DNA of 64,000 bases from Accumulibacter sp036625275 (GTDB taxonomy: Bacteria; Pseudomonadota; Gammaproteobacteria; Burkholderiales; Rhodocyclaceae), in contig NZ_JAZKUD010000011.1 of NCBI RefSeq assembly GCF_036625275.1, forward strand, positions 5,143-69,142, written 5' to 3'. Under the pieces are notes generated by a model. That model had not been told where the DNA came from. It saw only the letters and a program-made list of their open reading frames with translations, and ran no database searches. Shown here in pieces: positions 40,849-50,144 of this stretch. The position numbers and the translations under genes are program-made. How positions within the stretch are numbered: the first letter of the stretch is position 1; each line of letters starts with the position of its first letter.

Positions 40849-41883
40849 ATGGCAAGTATAAAGCAAAACCTGGCTGGTCATCTGTTGCCGGACTTCCGCA
40901 ATGCTGGAGTCATACTGCGCATCCTGCTCGGGGTCAACCTGCTGGCATTGCTCGCAGCCCTGGTGCAGAGCGAGGGGATCAGCGACAGCGTGCAACGTTA
41001 CAGTGAGATGGCCATTTGGGTGCAACCCTTGCTGCTGATCAACCTGACCCTTCTGGCGCTGTTCGGGAACCTGTTGCGGCGCCTCCCCATTGGGATCGGA
41101 CAGGCGCTGGTGGTGCTTCTGGCCGCCGCTTCCGCGATCCTTCTGACCGATCTCTGGCGTTTTCTGACTTTCGATGAAGGGGGCTGGTCGCACCTGCTGA
41201 AAGCCGGTCTGCTCGGTGGGGCAGCGGCGGCGTTGATGCTGTCCTACCTGGCCTTGCGCGCCAGCGCATTGTCGCCGGCGCTTGCCGAGGCCCGCCTGCA
41301 ATCGCTGACCGCACGCATCCGACCGCATTTCCTGTTCAATAGTCTCAATGCCATCATCTCGTTGATTCGTCTTGATCCGAGGCGTGCCGAGACGGCCCTT
41401 GAAGAGTTGGCCGAACTCTTTCGGGCGCTCATGCGAGACCATCGGGAGCTGATCCCGTTGGCCGACGAGATGGCCTTGTGTCGGCAGTATCTCGACCTTG
41501 AAAAGTTGCGTCTTGGAGAACGTCTGAATGTCGAATGGGAGGTGACTGATGTGGTCGCCGATCTCAAGGTGCCGCCGCTGATGGTGCAACCATTGCTGGA
41601 GAATGCCGTCTATCACGGTATCGAACCCTCCGGAGAGAGCGGCACGATCCGTATTCGAGTGCTGCGACGTGGCGATCAATTGCATATCGATCTCATCAAC
41701 CCCTGTGATGGCGACACCGAGCATCCACACGGCAACCACATGGCGCTTGATAACATTCGCGAGCGGCTGGCACTGTACTACGATCTGGAAGCCCGCATCG
41801 AGACCGGCGAGGTGCTCCTTGCTGGCGGTCGGCGCGAGTATCGGGTGCACATCGTTCTCCCTTGTCGCGGGCACTCGCCATGA
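40849..41883 (+). CDS. algZ: Sensor histidine kinase of the LytS/AlgZ type
   Basis: A 344-residue kinase. Four membrane helices lie about residues 20-135 (ILRILLGVNLLALLAALV, LLLINLTLLALFGNLL, ALVVLLAAASAILLTDLW, LLGGAAAALMLSYLAL). The His_kinase box is RPHFLFNSLNAIISLIRLDP with the phosphorylated His, followed by VPPLMVQPLLENAVYHGIEP (N box) and NHMALDNIRERLALYY. There is no recognisable periplasmic sensor. The argH-algZ-algR order is common in Beta- and Gammaproteobacteria. The stop overlaps algR by 4 bases. Confidence 0.9.
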   Translation: MASIKQNLAGHLLPDFRNAGVILRILLGVNLLALLAALVQSEGISDSVQRYSEMAIWVQPLLLINLTLLALFGNLLRRLPIGIGQALVVLLAAASAILLTDLWRFLTFDEGGWSHLLKAGLLGGAAAALMLSYLALRASALSPALAEARLQSLTARIRPHFLFNSLNAIISLIRLDPRRAETALEELAELFRALMRDHRELIPLADEMALCRQYLDLEKLRLGERLNVEWEVTDVVADLKVPPLMVQPLLENAVYHGIEPSGESGTIRIRVLRRGDQLHIDLINPCDGDTEHPHGNHMALDNIRERLALYYDLEARIETGEVLLAGGRREYRVHIVLPCRGHSP

Positions 41884-42665
41884 TTCCCGCCGTTTGTCCC
41901 GGCCCGCTTGCGGTGATGATTGTCGATGATGAAGCGCCCGCGCGTACGCGCTTGCGTGATCTGCTGGCTGATCTTGCACCGGCGCTGCCCAATGAACTCG
42001 TTGCCGAAGCAGAAAATGGCTTGCGTGCCCTGGCGGCGATCGCCAGCCGAAGGGTGGACGTTGCCCTGATCGACATTCAGATGCCCAGGATGGACGGCAT
42101 CGCGCTCGCCTGTCGTCTGTCGGAACTTGCACGGCCACCGGCGGTGATCTTTGTGACGGCCTTTGAAGCGTACGCGGTGCAAGCCTTCGAACTCAACGTC
42201 GTGGATTATCTGTTGAAACCAGTACGGGCAAAGCGTTTGCTCGCCGCGTTGCAGAAGGTTCGACCACACCCACTGCCGCGTCTGCCGGTAGCGCTGGCCT
42301 CGCTGCAGCAAACGGCCCGCAGCCACCTCTCCTGTCACGAACGGGGTCGTCTGTTGCTGATTCCAGTCGCCGAGGTCATTTACCTCAAAGCTGACCTGAA
42401 GTACGTCATCGCGCGCACCCGTGATCGGGAATACCTGCTCGACGAGTCACTGACCCATCTCGAACAGGAGTTTGGCGAGCAGTTCATTCGCCTGCATCGC
42501 AGCGTCCTGGTCGCCAGGGAGACGATTATCGGTTTCGAAAAGAGCCACTCCGACGATGCCGAGACGCAGTGGCAGGCCATGCTGCGCGATATTCCCGAAC
42601 GGCTGCCGATCAGCCGCCGACAGTGGCCTCTGGTCAAATCGTTCGCCCATCATTTGATTCCCTGA
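41880..42665 (+). CDS. algR: LytTR-type response regulator AlgR
   Basis: A 261-residue regulator. The receiver domain has VMIVDDEAPARTRLRDLLAD (acidic pocket), DVALIDIQMPRMDGIALACR with the phospho-acceptor Asp, VIFVTAFEAYAVQAFELNVV and the Lys in DYLLKPVRAKRL. The LytTR DNA-binding domain follows: IPVAEVIYLKADLKYVIART, EYLLDESLTHLEQEFGEQFI, RLHRSVLVARETIIGFEKSH. It pairs with the overlapping kinase gene. Confidence 0.93.
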   Translation: MIPAVCPGPLAVMIVDDEAPARTRLRDLLADLAPALPNELVAEAENGLRALAAIASRRVDVALIDIQMPRMDGIALACRLSELARPPAVIFVTAFEAYAVQAFELNVVDYLLKPVRAKRLLAALQKVRPHPLPRLPVALASLQQTARSHLSCHERGRLLLIPVAEVIYLKADLKYVIARTRDREYLLDESLTHLEQEFGEQFIRLHRSVLVARETIIGFEKSHSDDAETQWQAMLRDIPERLPISRRQWPLVKSFAHHLIP

Positions 42666-42703
42666 GTGTCCGATCAGGTGCAATCCATCGATCCATCATC
42701 GAT

Positions 42704-43474
42704 TCATTGTGCCGGCTTGAACCAGTCCAGTTTCTGCTGCAGACGCACCACGGTTCCCACAATGATCAGTGCCGGAGACGTGATGCCGGCGGCTGCGACC
42801 TTCGCCGGCAGGGTCGCCAGATCGCCAGTCAGCACGCGTTGCCGACGCGTCGTGCCGTTCTGAACGACCGCCGCAGGGTGATTCTCGGGCAATCCATGGG
42901 CGATCATCTGCTGGCAGATTTCGGCGAGGCCACCGACGCCCATGTAGAAGACGACCGTCAGCCGCGGACGCGCCAGCGATGACCAATCGAGATTGATCGT
43001 GCCGTCCTTGAGATGGCCGGTTGCGAAAGCTACCGCGTGGGCGTGATCGCGATGCGTCAACGGGATGCCGGCGTAAGCGGCGCAGCCGGCGGCGGCAGTC
43101 ACTCCCGGCACCACCTCGAAAGCAATTCCCGCGTCGACCAGCGTTTCGATTTCCTCGCCGCCACGCCCGAAAATGAAGGGGTCTCCCCCTTTGAGGCGGA
43201 CCACCTGCTTGCCCGCGCGCGCCAGGCGCACCAGCAACTGGTTGAGTTCATGCTGTGGCACACTGTGTCGTGAACGTTCCTTGCCGGCATAGATTTTTTC
43301 TGCGTCAGGACGCGCCAGTTCAAGGACGCCATCGGCAATCAGATGGTCGTAGACAATGGCATCCGCCTGGCCGATCAGCCGCGCAGCACGCAGCGTCAAC
43401 AGGTCGAGGTCGCCGGGACCGCTGCCGACGATGTATACGGTTCCGCTGGGCGTTGACGAAGGAGTCTGGGTCAT
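42704..43474 (-). CDS. cobA: Uroporphyrinogen-III C-methyltransferase
   Basis: A 256-residue SAM-dependent enzyme making precorrin-2, the branch point to siroheme and cobalamin. Motifs: VYIVGSGPGDLDLLTLRAAR, AIVYDHLIADGVLELARPDA, RLKGGDPFIFGRGGEEIETL, VVPGVTAAAGCAAYAGIPLT HRD, VVFYMGVGGL and LIIVGTVVRL. It lacks the CysG oxidase/ferrochelatase domain. The ATG at 43474 (MTQTPSSTPSGTVYIVG) is favoured over 43498. It is convergent with algR. Confidence 0.94.
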   Translation of the reverse strand: MTQTPSSTPSGTVYIVGSGPGDLDLLTLRAARLIGQADAIVYDHLIADGVLELARPDAEKIYAGKERSRHSVPQHELNQLLVRLARAGKQVVRLKGGDPFIFGRGGEEIETLVDAGIAFEVVPGVTAAAGCAAYAGIPLTHRDHAHAVAFATGHLKDGTINLDWSSLARPRLTVVFYMGVGGLAEICQQMIAHGLPENHPAAVVQNGTTRRQRVLTGDLATLPAKVAAAGITSPALIIVGTVVRLQQKLDWFKPAQ

Positions 43475-43516
43475 TTCGGTGTTTCCAATCACTACCATTA
43501 ATCGAGGAGTCCACTA

Positions 43517-43849
43517 TCAGTCGGGCGGCAAGGCCGGGTCAGGGCGAACGGCGTCCGGCGAGAGCACCGGCGGCGGCTTCGTTGCCTCTGGCGAAAGTGC
43601 CTGCTCACGCGGCACGGCATCCGGCGAGAGCACCGGATCGGCTGCGGTCTCTTGCGGGGAGAGCGCACGCTCGGGAGGCACCGCGTCCGGCGAGAGTACG
43701 GGTCCGGGAGGGGTCTCCTCGGGCGATGATGCAGGGCCGGGACGAACCGCGCCGTCACTCGTGTAAGATTGCGCATGCGCGGCTGACGGACTGAGCAAGG
43801 CGAGCGTGCTGCTCAGCATCGCAATCGACAGGCGTTGACGGTTCGGCAT
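43517..43849 (-). CDS. Secreted Pro-rich protein with 22-residue repeats
   Basis: A 110-residue protein. The signal peptide is MPNRQRLSIAMLSSTLALLS followed by PSAAHAQ with an AxA cleavage site. The mature part consists of near-repeats starting PVLSPDAVPPERALSPQE and PVLSPDAVPREQALSPEA, 22 residues apart, then a shortened PVLSPDAVRPDPALPPD. It is likely extended and unstructured outside the membrane. No family is recognised. ATG at 43849 follows a GGAGGAAA tract. Confidence 0.7.
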   Translation of the reverse strand: MPNRQRLSIAMLSSTLALLSPSAAHAQSYTSDGAVRPGPASSPEETPPGPVLSPDAVPPERALSPQETAADPVLSPDAVPREQALSPEATKPPPVLSPDAVRPDPALPPD

Positions 43850-44058
43850 GATGGTTTCCTCCCTGGGGTGGCCCGGCAATTGGGTAAGCCTGGGGACTGC
43901 TCCCCAGGCGAATGTAGCGCGTGCCCGGCAAGCGGTCAATGAGCGGTGGTCAGCGCTGCTCGAGGCCAGCCCGCGTTGGACTATCGCTTGGTGGCGGCCA
44001 TGCCTTGGGGTAGATTGCCGGTCAGTAGAAATTTGTGTTTCTCATCGGGAGGGTGAAC

Positions 44059-44895
44059 ATGGCATCAGCAAAGGGTTTCAGAAAATGTATCGTCTGTGCC
44101 TTGGGCGCACTCAGTCTGGTGGCGGTCACACCAGGCAGCGCCGTGGAGAATCAGCCCCGGATGGACCTCTTCGACGGGCAGTGGCACTTCAGTGTCACGC
44201 CCTATGCGTGGCTGCCGACGATCTATAACACGACGACGCTCAACCCGTTCGGGATCAGCAATGGCGTGACCAGCAAGCTGCACAGCACTCCCGACACTTA
44301 CCTGCACAACCTCTCCTTCGCCTTTTTCCTTGCCGGCGAAGCACGCAAAGGCGACTGGTCGTTGTTTGCCGACTACCTCTACATGAAGTTCGACCACCAG
44401 AAATCGGGGCTGAAGCCCATCGACCGACCGGGAGCAGCGGGTACCTTACCCTTTGACTCCTCATCGGGTATCCAGTCCAATGTCCTGACGCTCGCTGGCA
44501 GCTACAGTGTCTGGCGTAAAGGCGCGTCGCATCTGGATGTATTCGCCGGCACCCGTTACCTCAACCTGGTGACGACGCTGGATTACAGCTTGTTCCTTTT
44601 TCCGGGTCATCTGAATGCCTCGGTCTCCGTCAACAAGTGGGATGGGATTGTCGGCGTCAAGGGCAGGATTGGCCTCAGTGAAGATGGCCGGTGGTTCATG
44701 CCCTACTATCTGGATGCTGGTGTCGGTTCGCAAAACACGACCTGGCAGGCGCTGGTCGGTACCGGCTACCGCTACGGCTGGGGTGACGTGACAGTGATCC
44801 TGCGCAACCTCAGCTACAACTTTGACGGCAAGGGTCATGGCGGCCTGGACGCGCGCTTCACCGGGCTGGGAGTGGGTGCGACCTTCTTTTTTTAA
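44059..44895 (+). CDS. Predicted outer-membrane beta-barrel protein
   Basis: A 278-residue exported protein. Signal peptide MASAKGFRKCIVCALGALSL up to about GSAVEN. The mature part is made of alternating beta-strand pairs typical of small barrels (WHFSVTPYAWLPTI, DWSLFADYLYMKFDHQ, LDVFAGTRYLNLVT, WDGIVGVKGRIGLSEDGRWF, GTGYRYGWGDVTVILRNLSY) and ends in ATFFF with a terminal aromatic, as needed for Bam insertion. ATG at 44059 has GGGAGGG upstream. The sulfatase follows within 40 bases. Confidence 0.78.
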   Translation: MASAKGFRKCIVCALGALSLVAVTPGSAVENQPRMDLFDGQWHFSVTPYAWLPTIYNTTTLNPFGISNGVTSKLHSTPDTYLHNLSFAFFLAGEARKGDWSLFADYLYMKFDHQKSGLKPIDRPGAAGTLPFDSSSGIQSNVLTLAGSYSVWRKGASHLDVFAGTRYLNLVTTLDYSLFLFPGHLNASVSVNKWDGIVGVKGRIGLSEDGRWFMPYYLDAGVGSQNTTWQALVGTGYRYGWGDVTVILRNLSYNFDGKGHGGLDARFTGLGVGATFFF

Positions 44896-44931
44896 CTCCT
44901 GAAGATGTTCAACAACGCAAGGAATATGAAA

Positions 44932-47445
44932 ATGAAAACAGGGATACATCGATGGGCCTTGCTTGCCATGGCTGTATTAGCCATGGCGATTGCCGGTCCT
45001 GGCCTTGCCCAGCAAGTTGCCGGTGTGCTCGGCTCACCGAGCGCGACGGCTTCGATCAGCGGCAAGCAGCTGCCCGCGCCCGACCCGAAATTTGCTGGCG
45101 TGATCCAGGACGACGCCCTGCAATCCAAACCTTGGTGGGCGCCGCGCATCGTGCCGCCGAAGGGCGCACCGAACGTGCTGCTGATCATCACCGACGACGC
45201 CGGCTTCGGTGTTCCGAGCACCTTTGGCGGCGTCATCCCGACGCCGGCGATGGACCGCATCGCCAACGAAGGACTGCGCTACAACCGCATGTTCTCGACG
45301 GCGTTGTGCTCGCCAACGCGCGCCGCGCTGATCACCGGGCGCAACCACCACTCGGCCGGCTTCGGCGTGATCTCCGAGCAGTCGACCGGCTACCCTGGCT
45401 ACAACAGCATCATTGGCAAGGACAAGGCGACGATCGGCCGCATCCTGCTCGACAACGGCTACGCTACCTCGTGGTTCGGCAAGAACCACAACACGCCGGC
45501 GTTCGTCGCCAGCCAGGTCGGGCCATTCGACCGATGGCCCAGCGGCATGGGCTTCGAGTATTTCTACGGTTTCGTCGGCGGCGACGCCAACCAGTGGCAG
45601 CCGAACCTGTTCCGCAACACGACGCAGATCTATCCGTTCGAGGGCAAACCGGGCTGGAACCTCGTCACCGGGATGGCCGACGATGCCATCGAATACATGA
45701 CGCGCGTACACCAGATCCAGCCGGACAAGCCGATCTTCATCAAGTACGCCCCCGGCGCCACACACGCGCCGCACCACCCGACCCAAGAATGGGTAGAAAA
45801 GATCAGGGCGATGCATCTCTTCGACGACGGCTACGAGAAGCTGCGCGAGCGCATCTTCGAGAACCAGAAGCGGCTCGGGGTGATCCCCCAGGACACCAGG
45901 CTCGGGCCTTGGCCGTCGCAAGTCCTCAAGCCATGGGATCAGTTGAGCGCCGACGAGAAGAAGCTGTTCATCCGCCAGGTCGAGGTCTTCGCAGCCTATG
46001 CCGCCTACAGCGACCATGAGATCGGCCGCGTGATCCAGACCTTCCAGGATCTTGGTAAGCTCGACAACACGCTGATCATTTACATCAACGGCGATAACGG
46101 CACCAGCGCCGAGGGCGGGCCGCTGGGGACGCCGAACGAGGTCGCGTTCTTCAACGGCCTGAACCAGTTGCCCGTGGATGTGCAGATGAAGTTCTACGAT
46201 GTCTGGGGCACCGAACAGACCTACAATCACATGTCGGCCGGCTGGTCGTGGGCCTTCGACACGCCATTCTCATGGTTCAAGCAGAACGCCTCGCAACTCG
46301 GTGGCGTCAACCAGAACATGGTCGTGTCGTGGCCGGCACGCATCAAGGACAAGGGCGGCCTGCGCGAGCAGTTCGTGCACGTCATCGACGTCGTACCGAC
46401 GATCCTCGAGGCGGCGGGCATTCGTGCGCCGGAGATGGTCGACGGCATCAGGCAGGCGCCGATCGAGGGCACCAGCTTCGCCTACACGTTCGACGCGACC
46501 AGTGCCAAGGCGCCGACGCGCCACAAGACCCAGTATTTCGAGATGTTCGGCCAGTGGGCGTTGTACCACGACGGCTGGTTCCTCAGTACCAAGGTGAATC
46601 GCGCACCATGGGAAGCCTTCGGCCCGGGAAATCCCGACCCGCTGAACAACCAGGTGCTCGAACTCTTCAACCTGAACAGCGACTTCAGCCAGACCACCGA
46701 CCTGGCTGCGAAGAACCCGCAGAAGGTCAAGGAGATGAGGCAGAGGTTCATCGCCGAGGCGAAGAAGCACCAGGTCTTTCCGATGGATGCTTCGGTGGCG
46801 GCGCGCATCGTCGCGCCACGGCCGAACATCACTGCCGGGCGCAGCGAGTTTGTCTACACGCGACCGATGGTCGGCCTGCCGCAAGGGGATTCGCCGCTAC
46901 TGCTGAACACCTCCTACACCGTCACCGCGGACATCGAGGTGCCGGCTGCTGGAGCCGAGGGCATGATTCTGACCTCCGGTGGGCGTTTCGGTGGCTACGG
47001 CTTCTACCTACTCCAGGGCAAGCCGGTGTGGCTATGGAACATGGTCAATCTCGAGCGCCTGAAGTGGGAAGGCGCCGAGGCGCTACCACCCGGCAAGCAC
47101 ACGCTCGAGTTCGACTTCAAGTACGACGGTCTGGGTGCCGGCACGCTGGCCTTCAACAGCTTCAGCGGCGTCGGTCGGCCCGGTACCGGTACGCTGAAGG
47201 TGGACGGCAAGGTCGTCGCCACCAGAGCGATGCCCAAGACACTGCCGATGATCCTGCAGTGGGACGAGAGCTTCGACATCGGTTCCGATACCCTGACCGG
47301 CGTGAACGACGCGGACTACAAGCCACCGTTCACTCTGACCGCGAAGCTCAACAAGCTGACGATCAAGGTCGACCGGCCGCAGTTGTCGCCCGAGGACATC
47401 AAGAAACTCGCTGCGGCGATGCGCAACAACAAGATGAGCGAGTAG
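44932..47445 (+). CDS. Periplasmic arylsulfatase (Cys-type, formylglycine-dependent)
   Basis: An 837-residue sulfatase with a signal peptide (HRWALLAMAVLAMAIAGPGL ending near AQQ). NVLLIITDDAGFGVPSTFGG gives the metal-binding Asp pair, and ALCSPTRAALITGRNHHSAG is the CxPxR sulfatase signature whose Cys must be oxidised to formylglycine. The C-terminal 200 residues (ILTSGGRFGGYGFYLLQGKP, LEFDFKYDGLGAGTLAFNSF) form an added beta-sandwich, as in the large atsA-like enzymes. AAGGAA sits 7 bases before the chosen ATG. Its activating FGE must be encoded elsewhere; the DGR FGE-like proteins are not good candidates. Confidence 0.93.
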   Translation: MKTGIHRWALLAMAVLAMAIAGPGLAQQVAGVLGSPSATASISGKQLPAPDPKFAGVIQDDALQSKPWWAPRIVPPKGAPNVLLIITDDAGFGVPSTFGGVIPTPAMDRIANEGLRYNRMFSTALCSPTRAALITGRNHHSAGFGVISEQSTGYPGYNSIIGKDKATIGRILLDNGYATSWFGKNHNTPAFVASQVGPFDRWPSGMGFEYFYGFVGGDANQWQPNLFRNTTQIYPFEGKPGWNLVTGMADDAIEYMTRVHQIQPDKPIFIKYAPGATHAPHHPTQEWVEKIRAMHLFDDGYEKLRERIFENQKRLGVIPQDTRLGPWPSQVLKPWDQLSADEKKLFIRQVEVFAAYAAYSDHEIGRVIQTFQDLGKLDNTLIIYINGDNGTSAEGGPLGTPNEVAFFNGLNQLPVDVQMKFYDVWGTEQTYNHMSAGWSWAFDTPFSWFKQNASQLGGVNQNMVVSWPARIKDKGGLREQFVHVIDVVPTILEAAGIRAPEMVDGIRQAPIEGTSFAYTFDATSAKAPTRHKTQYFEMFGQWALYHDGWFLSTKVNRAPWEAFGPGNPDPLNNQVLELFNLNSDFSQTTDLAAKNPQKVKEMRQRFIAEAKKHQVFPMDASVAARIVAPRPNITAGRSEFVYTRPMVGLPQGDSPLLLNTSYTVTADIEVPAAGAEGMILTSGGRFGGYGFYLLQGKPVWLWNMVNLERLKWEGAEALPPGKHTLEFDFKYDGLGAGTLAFNSFSGVGRPGTGTLKVDGKVVATRAMPKTLPMILQWDESFDIGSDTLTGVNDADYKPPFTLTAKLNKLTIKVDRPQLSPEDIKKLAAAMRNNKMSE

Positions 47446-47527
47446 CCGGAACGAAGCAGCCGGCGTCCGAAGTGCCGGCCGCATTGCAAATTCACTGGCC
47501 AATCATTTTTGTAAAGGTCGGCAGGCC

Positions 47528-47965
47528 ATGAAGGTCTCGATCGTACGTACCCTGGCCGGCCTCGCGCTGGCCATGGGCGTATTGGCTGAACCGGTTGCCG
47601 CACAGGGTACGGCACCGCAAGTCAAGGCTGAGGCGCCGCACTCACCATCCGAGCCCGCTTTCGGTGCCCTGCCGGGGCGCTGGGTACGGCCCGACGGCGG
47701 CTATGTCATTACGATCAAAAGTGTTGATGCCCGCGGTAAACTCGACGCCGCCTACGCGAACCCGAACCCGTTGCCGTTCTCGAGGGCCGAGGCCGTACGC
47801 AACGGCAACACCATCAGGCTCTTTTTTGAATTGCGCGCCGGTGGCTACAACGGATCCACCTACACGCTCAGCCATGACCCGACGAATGACATCCTCAAGG
47901 GGGTCTACTATCAGGCGGTCATGCAGCAGAAGTTCGATGTCTATTTCACGCGCGCCAAGCAATAG
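47528..47965 (+). CDS. Secreted hypothetical protein, sulfatase cluster
   Basis: A 145-residue protein with a signal peptide (VRTLAGLALAMGVLAEPVAA). The mature part GALPGRWVRPDGGYVITIKS, LPFSRAEAVRNGNTIRLFFE, LKGVYYQAVMQQKFDVYF looks like a small beta-barrel or lipocalin-like fold. The function is unknown. It lies 82 bases after the sulfatase and is probably co-transcribed. Confidence 0.75.
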   Translation: MKVSIVRTLAGLALAMGVLAEPVAAQGTAPQVKAEAPHSPSEPAFGALPGRWVRPDGGYVITIKSVDARGKLDAAYANPNPLPFSRAEAVRNGNTIRLFFELRAGGYNGSTYTLSHDPTNDILKGVYYQAVMQQKFDVYFTRAKQ

Positions 47966-48014
47966 GGCAAGCAGAGATGGCATTCTTGTTACACTAACCC
48001 ATGAGGAGTGAATC

Positions 48015-48299
48015 ATGAACAAGCGTTTCTGGCGGTTTGCCATCCTGCCGGCGGTTTTCGTCGCCGGCATCAGCTTTGCGCAATTCCCGATCCTCGACAT
48101 GGTTGCCGACAAGGTGATCCAGAGATACCAGACGGCGACCTGCGAGCAGTTGTGGATGAAGAAAGACCAGCCGAAGTCGGCAGAGGAGCAGCGCGTCATC
48201 GGCCTGTTGCGCAGTGATCCGGCGATGCGCACCGAGTTTCTGAATCGGGTGGCGGCGCCAATTGCCAACAAGATGTTCGAATGCGGGATGATCCCGTAA
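48015..48299 (+). CDS. Small exported hypothetical protein
   Basis: A 94-residue protein with an N-terminal hydrophobic segment (RFAILPAVFVAGISFAQF) and a helical remainder (LDMVADKVIQRYQTATCEQL, SAEEQRVIGLLRSDPAMRTE, ANKMFECGMIP). Two cysteines, at CEQL and FECG, could form a disulfide. GAGGAG precedes the ATG. No family name can be given. Confidence 0.75.
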   Translation: MNKRFWRFAILPAVFVAGISFAQFPILDMVADKVIQRYQTATCEQLWMKKDQPKSAEEQRVIGLLRSDPAMRTEFLNRVAAPIANKMFECGMIP

Positions 48300-48349
48300 A
48301 AGCCGTGTTTCGCAGGCATTCTTTTGTATTTTCAAGAAGGAGACGATCA

Positions 48350-49231
48350 ATGATTCATCACCCGTTTACCCGGCGTGTGGCGCTGCTTGCTACCGGCCTG
48401 CTCGTGGCTGGCAGCTTGCAGGCGCAGCAGCCACCGGGCAAGCCCAAAGCAGCGAAGCCGGCCAGGACCTCGGGCACGATCGTGGTGCCCAAGCCGATCC
48501 TCGAGGCGAAGGCCATCGATCTGCTGAAGGCGATGGGCGAGCGCCTCGCAGCCGCACGTTCGATGGCGTTCACTGCCGCGGTCACCTACGAGGCCCCGAG
48601 TCGTCTCGGCCCCGCACTCGCCTATACGACCATCTCCGAAGTGCTCATGCAGCGACCCGACAAACTGCGGGTGATTACTCTCGGCGATGGCCCGGCGTCC
48701 GAGTTCTACTACGACGGCAAGACGATGACCGCCTATTCACCAGCCGAGAATCTGATCGCCGTCGCTGCCGCTCCGCCGACCATCGATGCGGCACTCAAGG
48801 CTGCATTCGAGAGTGCCGCGATCTACTTTCCGTTTGCCGACGCGGTTCTCGCCGACCCCTACAGGAACATTGCCGAGGGACTGACCAACGCCTTTTACAT
48901 CGGCCAGTCGAAAGTCGTCGGCGGCACGGTTACCGACATGCTGGCGTATGTCAATGACGCAGTCTTCGTACAGATCTGGATCGGCGCTGATGACAAGCTG
49001 CCACGCATGCTGCGCGCCGTCTATCGTGACGATCCGTTGCGCCTGCGTCATCAGATGGAGCTTGCCAACTGGAAGCTTGATCCGGTCGTACCGACAGATG
49101 CCTTCGCCACGACGAAGGCGGCTACGGCGGTGGCCATGACCTTCGCTCATCCGGATGCGAAAGCTGCGGTTGGTCTGCAACCGCCCGCGGAACGCAAGCC
49201 GACCAAAGTGCAATCCACCAAGTCGCAGTAA
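48350..49231 (+). CDS. Exported DUF2092-type protein
   Basis: A 293-residue protein. Signal peptide RRVALLATGLLVAGSLQAQQ. The mature region (ATGL-like AKAIDLLKAMGERLAAARSM, EVLMQRPDKLRVITLGDGP, SEFYYDGKTMTAYSPAENLI, LPRMLRAVYRDDPLRLRHQM) follows the LolA-like beta half-barrel seen in DUF2092. These often sit beside sulfatases or lipid-related exported proteins. The longer frame from 48281 overlaps the upstream gene; ATG at 48350 with AAGGAGA is better. Confidence 0.8.
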   Translation: MIHHPFTRRVALLATGLLVAGSLQAQQPPGKPKAAKPARTSGTIVVPKPILEAKAIDLLKAMGERLAAARSMAFTAAVTYEAPSRLGPALAYTTISEVLMQRPDKLRVITLGDGPASEFYYDGKTMTAYSPAENLIAVAAAPPTIDAALKAAFESAAIYFPFADAVLADPYRNIAEGLTNAFYIGQSKVVGGTVTDMLAYVNDAVFVQIWIGADDKLPRMLRAVYRDDPLRLRHQMELANWKLDPVVPTDAFATTKAATAVAMTFAHPDAKAAVGLQPPAERKPTKVQSTKSQ

Positions 49232-49242
49232 GGAGTCAACTC

Positions 49243-49866
49243 ATGAACAGGATCGTTTTTACCCTTGCAGGGGTGATCAGCACCATGCTTTTGCCCGGAC
49301 AGGCCGCAGCCTGGGGTAGTGCCAACCGCTTTGGCGGCAGTACCGAGCACGTCGCAGGAGTCGGTACCGAGCATACCAATGCCTGGGGCGGCAGTTCGGC
49401 GCACGCTTATGGTGGTGGCTTCGAGCATACCAACATGTACGGTGGCAGCACGGCCGGCCGGTACGGGGAGGGGGCTTACCACACCACGCCCGATGGCGCG
49501 ACTGCCTATCGCCCACCCGCTCCGTATTATCCGTACCACCCACCTGTCGTCGTTCCCACCTACACCGCGGCGGGCTGCTACGGCTGTGCAGCAGCGGCCG
49601 GCGCGGTTGTCGGTGCCGCTGCCGGTGCAGCGATCACCTCGGCGAATACTGCTGCCGCCACCAGCAGTGCCTACTCTTCAGGCTACGCCGCCGGCAGCGC
49701 CAACACTGCCGCAGCCTACGCGATGGGGGGGAACTACGCAGCATTGCCTGCCGGCACGGTAGCGGTCCAGAAGTACGGCACCACCTATTATCTGCTCGGG
49801 AACACCTGGTTCCAGCCGGTCTACGGTGCCAACGGTGTTTATTACCGCGTCGTGCCAACCCCTTGA
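49243..49866 (+). CDS. Exported Gly/Ala/Tyr-rich low-complexity protein
   Basis: A 207-residue protein with a signal peptide (FTLAGVISTMLLPGQAAA). The first half carries repeated GGSxEHxxxxGTEHTNxxGG units, then a Pro/Tyr segment (APYYPYHPP), a glycine-zipper-like helix (AAAAGAVVGAAAGAAIT) that may enter a membrane, and a C-terminal module YGTTYYLLGNTWFQPVYGAN. Probably a surface or envelope protein. Last gene of the sulfatase group. Confidence 0.75.
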   Translation: MNRIVFTLAGVISTMLLPGQAAAWGSANRFGGSTEHVAGVGTEHTNAWGGSSAHAYGGGFEHTNMYGGSTAGRYGEGAYHTTPDGATAYRPPAPYYPYHPPVVVPTYTAAGCYGCAAAAGAVVGAAAGAAITSANTAAATSSAYSSGYAAGSANTAAAYAMGGNYAALPAGTVAVQKYGTTYYLLGNTWFQPVYGANGVYYRVVPTP

Positions 49867-49870
49867 CAAC

Positions 49871-50108
49871 ATGAACTTCCTGCACTTGCCCGAGAATCTC
49901 CCGGTTCCCGTGGATGACGGCGCTGCGGCGCATCTGGAAGGCCTGCATCTCCTGGGCCCTCCCGAGCACCGGTGGCTCGACGATTGCCTTGAATAGCCTG
50001 CACGGCCGCTGGGTCATCTACAACATCTACCCGATGACCGGCCATCCCGGGCTTCCCTTACCCGATGGATGGGACGGAATTCCCGGTGCGCGCGGTTGCA
50101 TGCACTGA
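49871..50108 (+). pseudogene. Truncated, frameshifted peroxiredoxin
   Basis: The first frame reads MNFLHLPENLPVPVDDGAAA then LEGLHLLGPPEHRWLDDCLE and stops; the second continues SLHGRWVIYNIYPMTGHPGL, PDGWDGIPGARGC and stops. Together they match the N-terminal half of AhpC/TSA-type peroxiredoxins (NLPxPxDDG, LxGRWVVYxYPxTGxP, WDxIPGARGCTxQ). The part after GC, including the second conserved segment, is gone. Confidence 0.75.
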
Positions 50109-50144
50109 AAAGGAGCCATCGCCTGGGCGCCGCATCCACATAAG

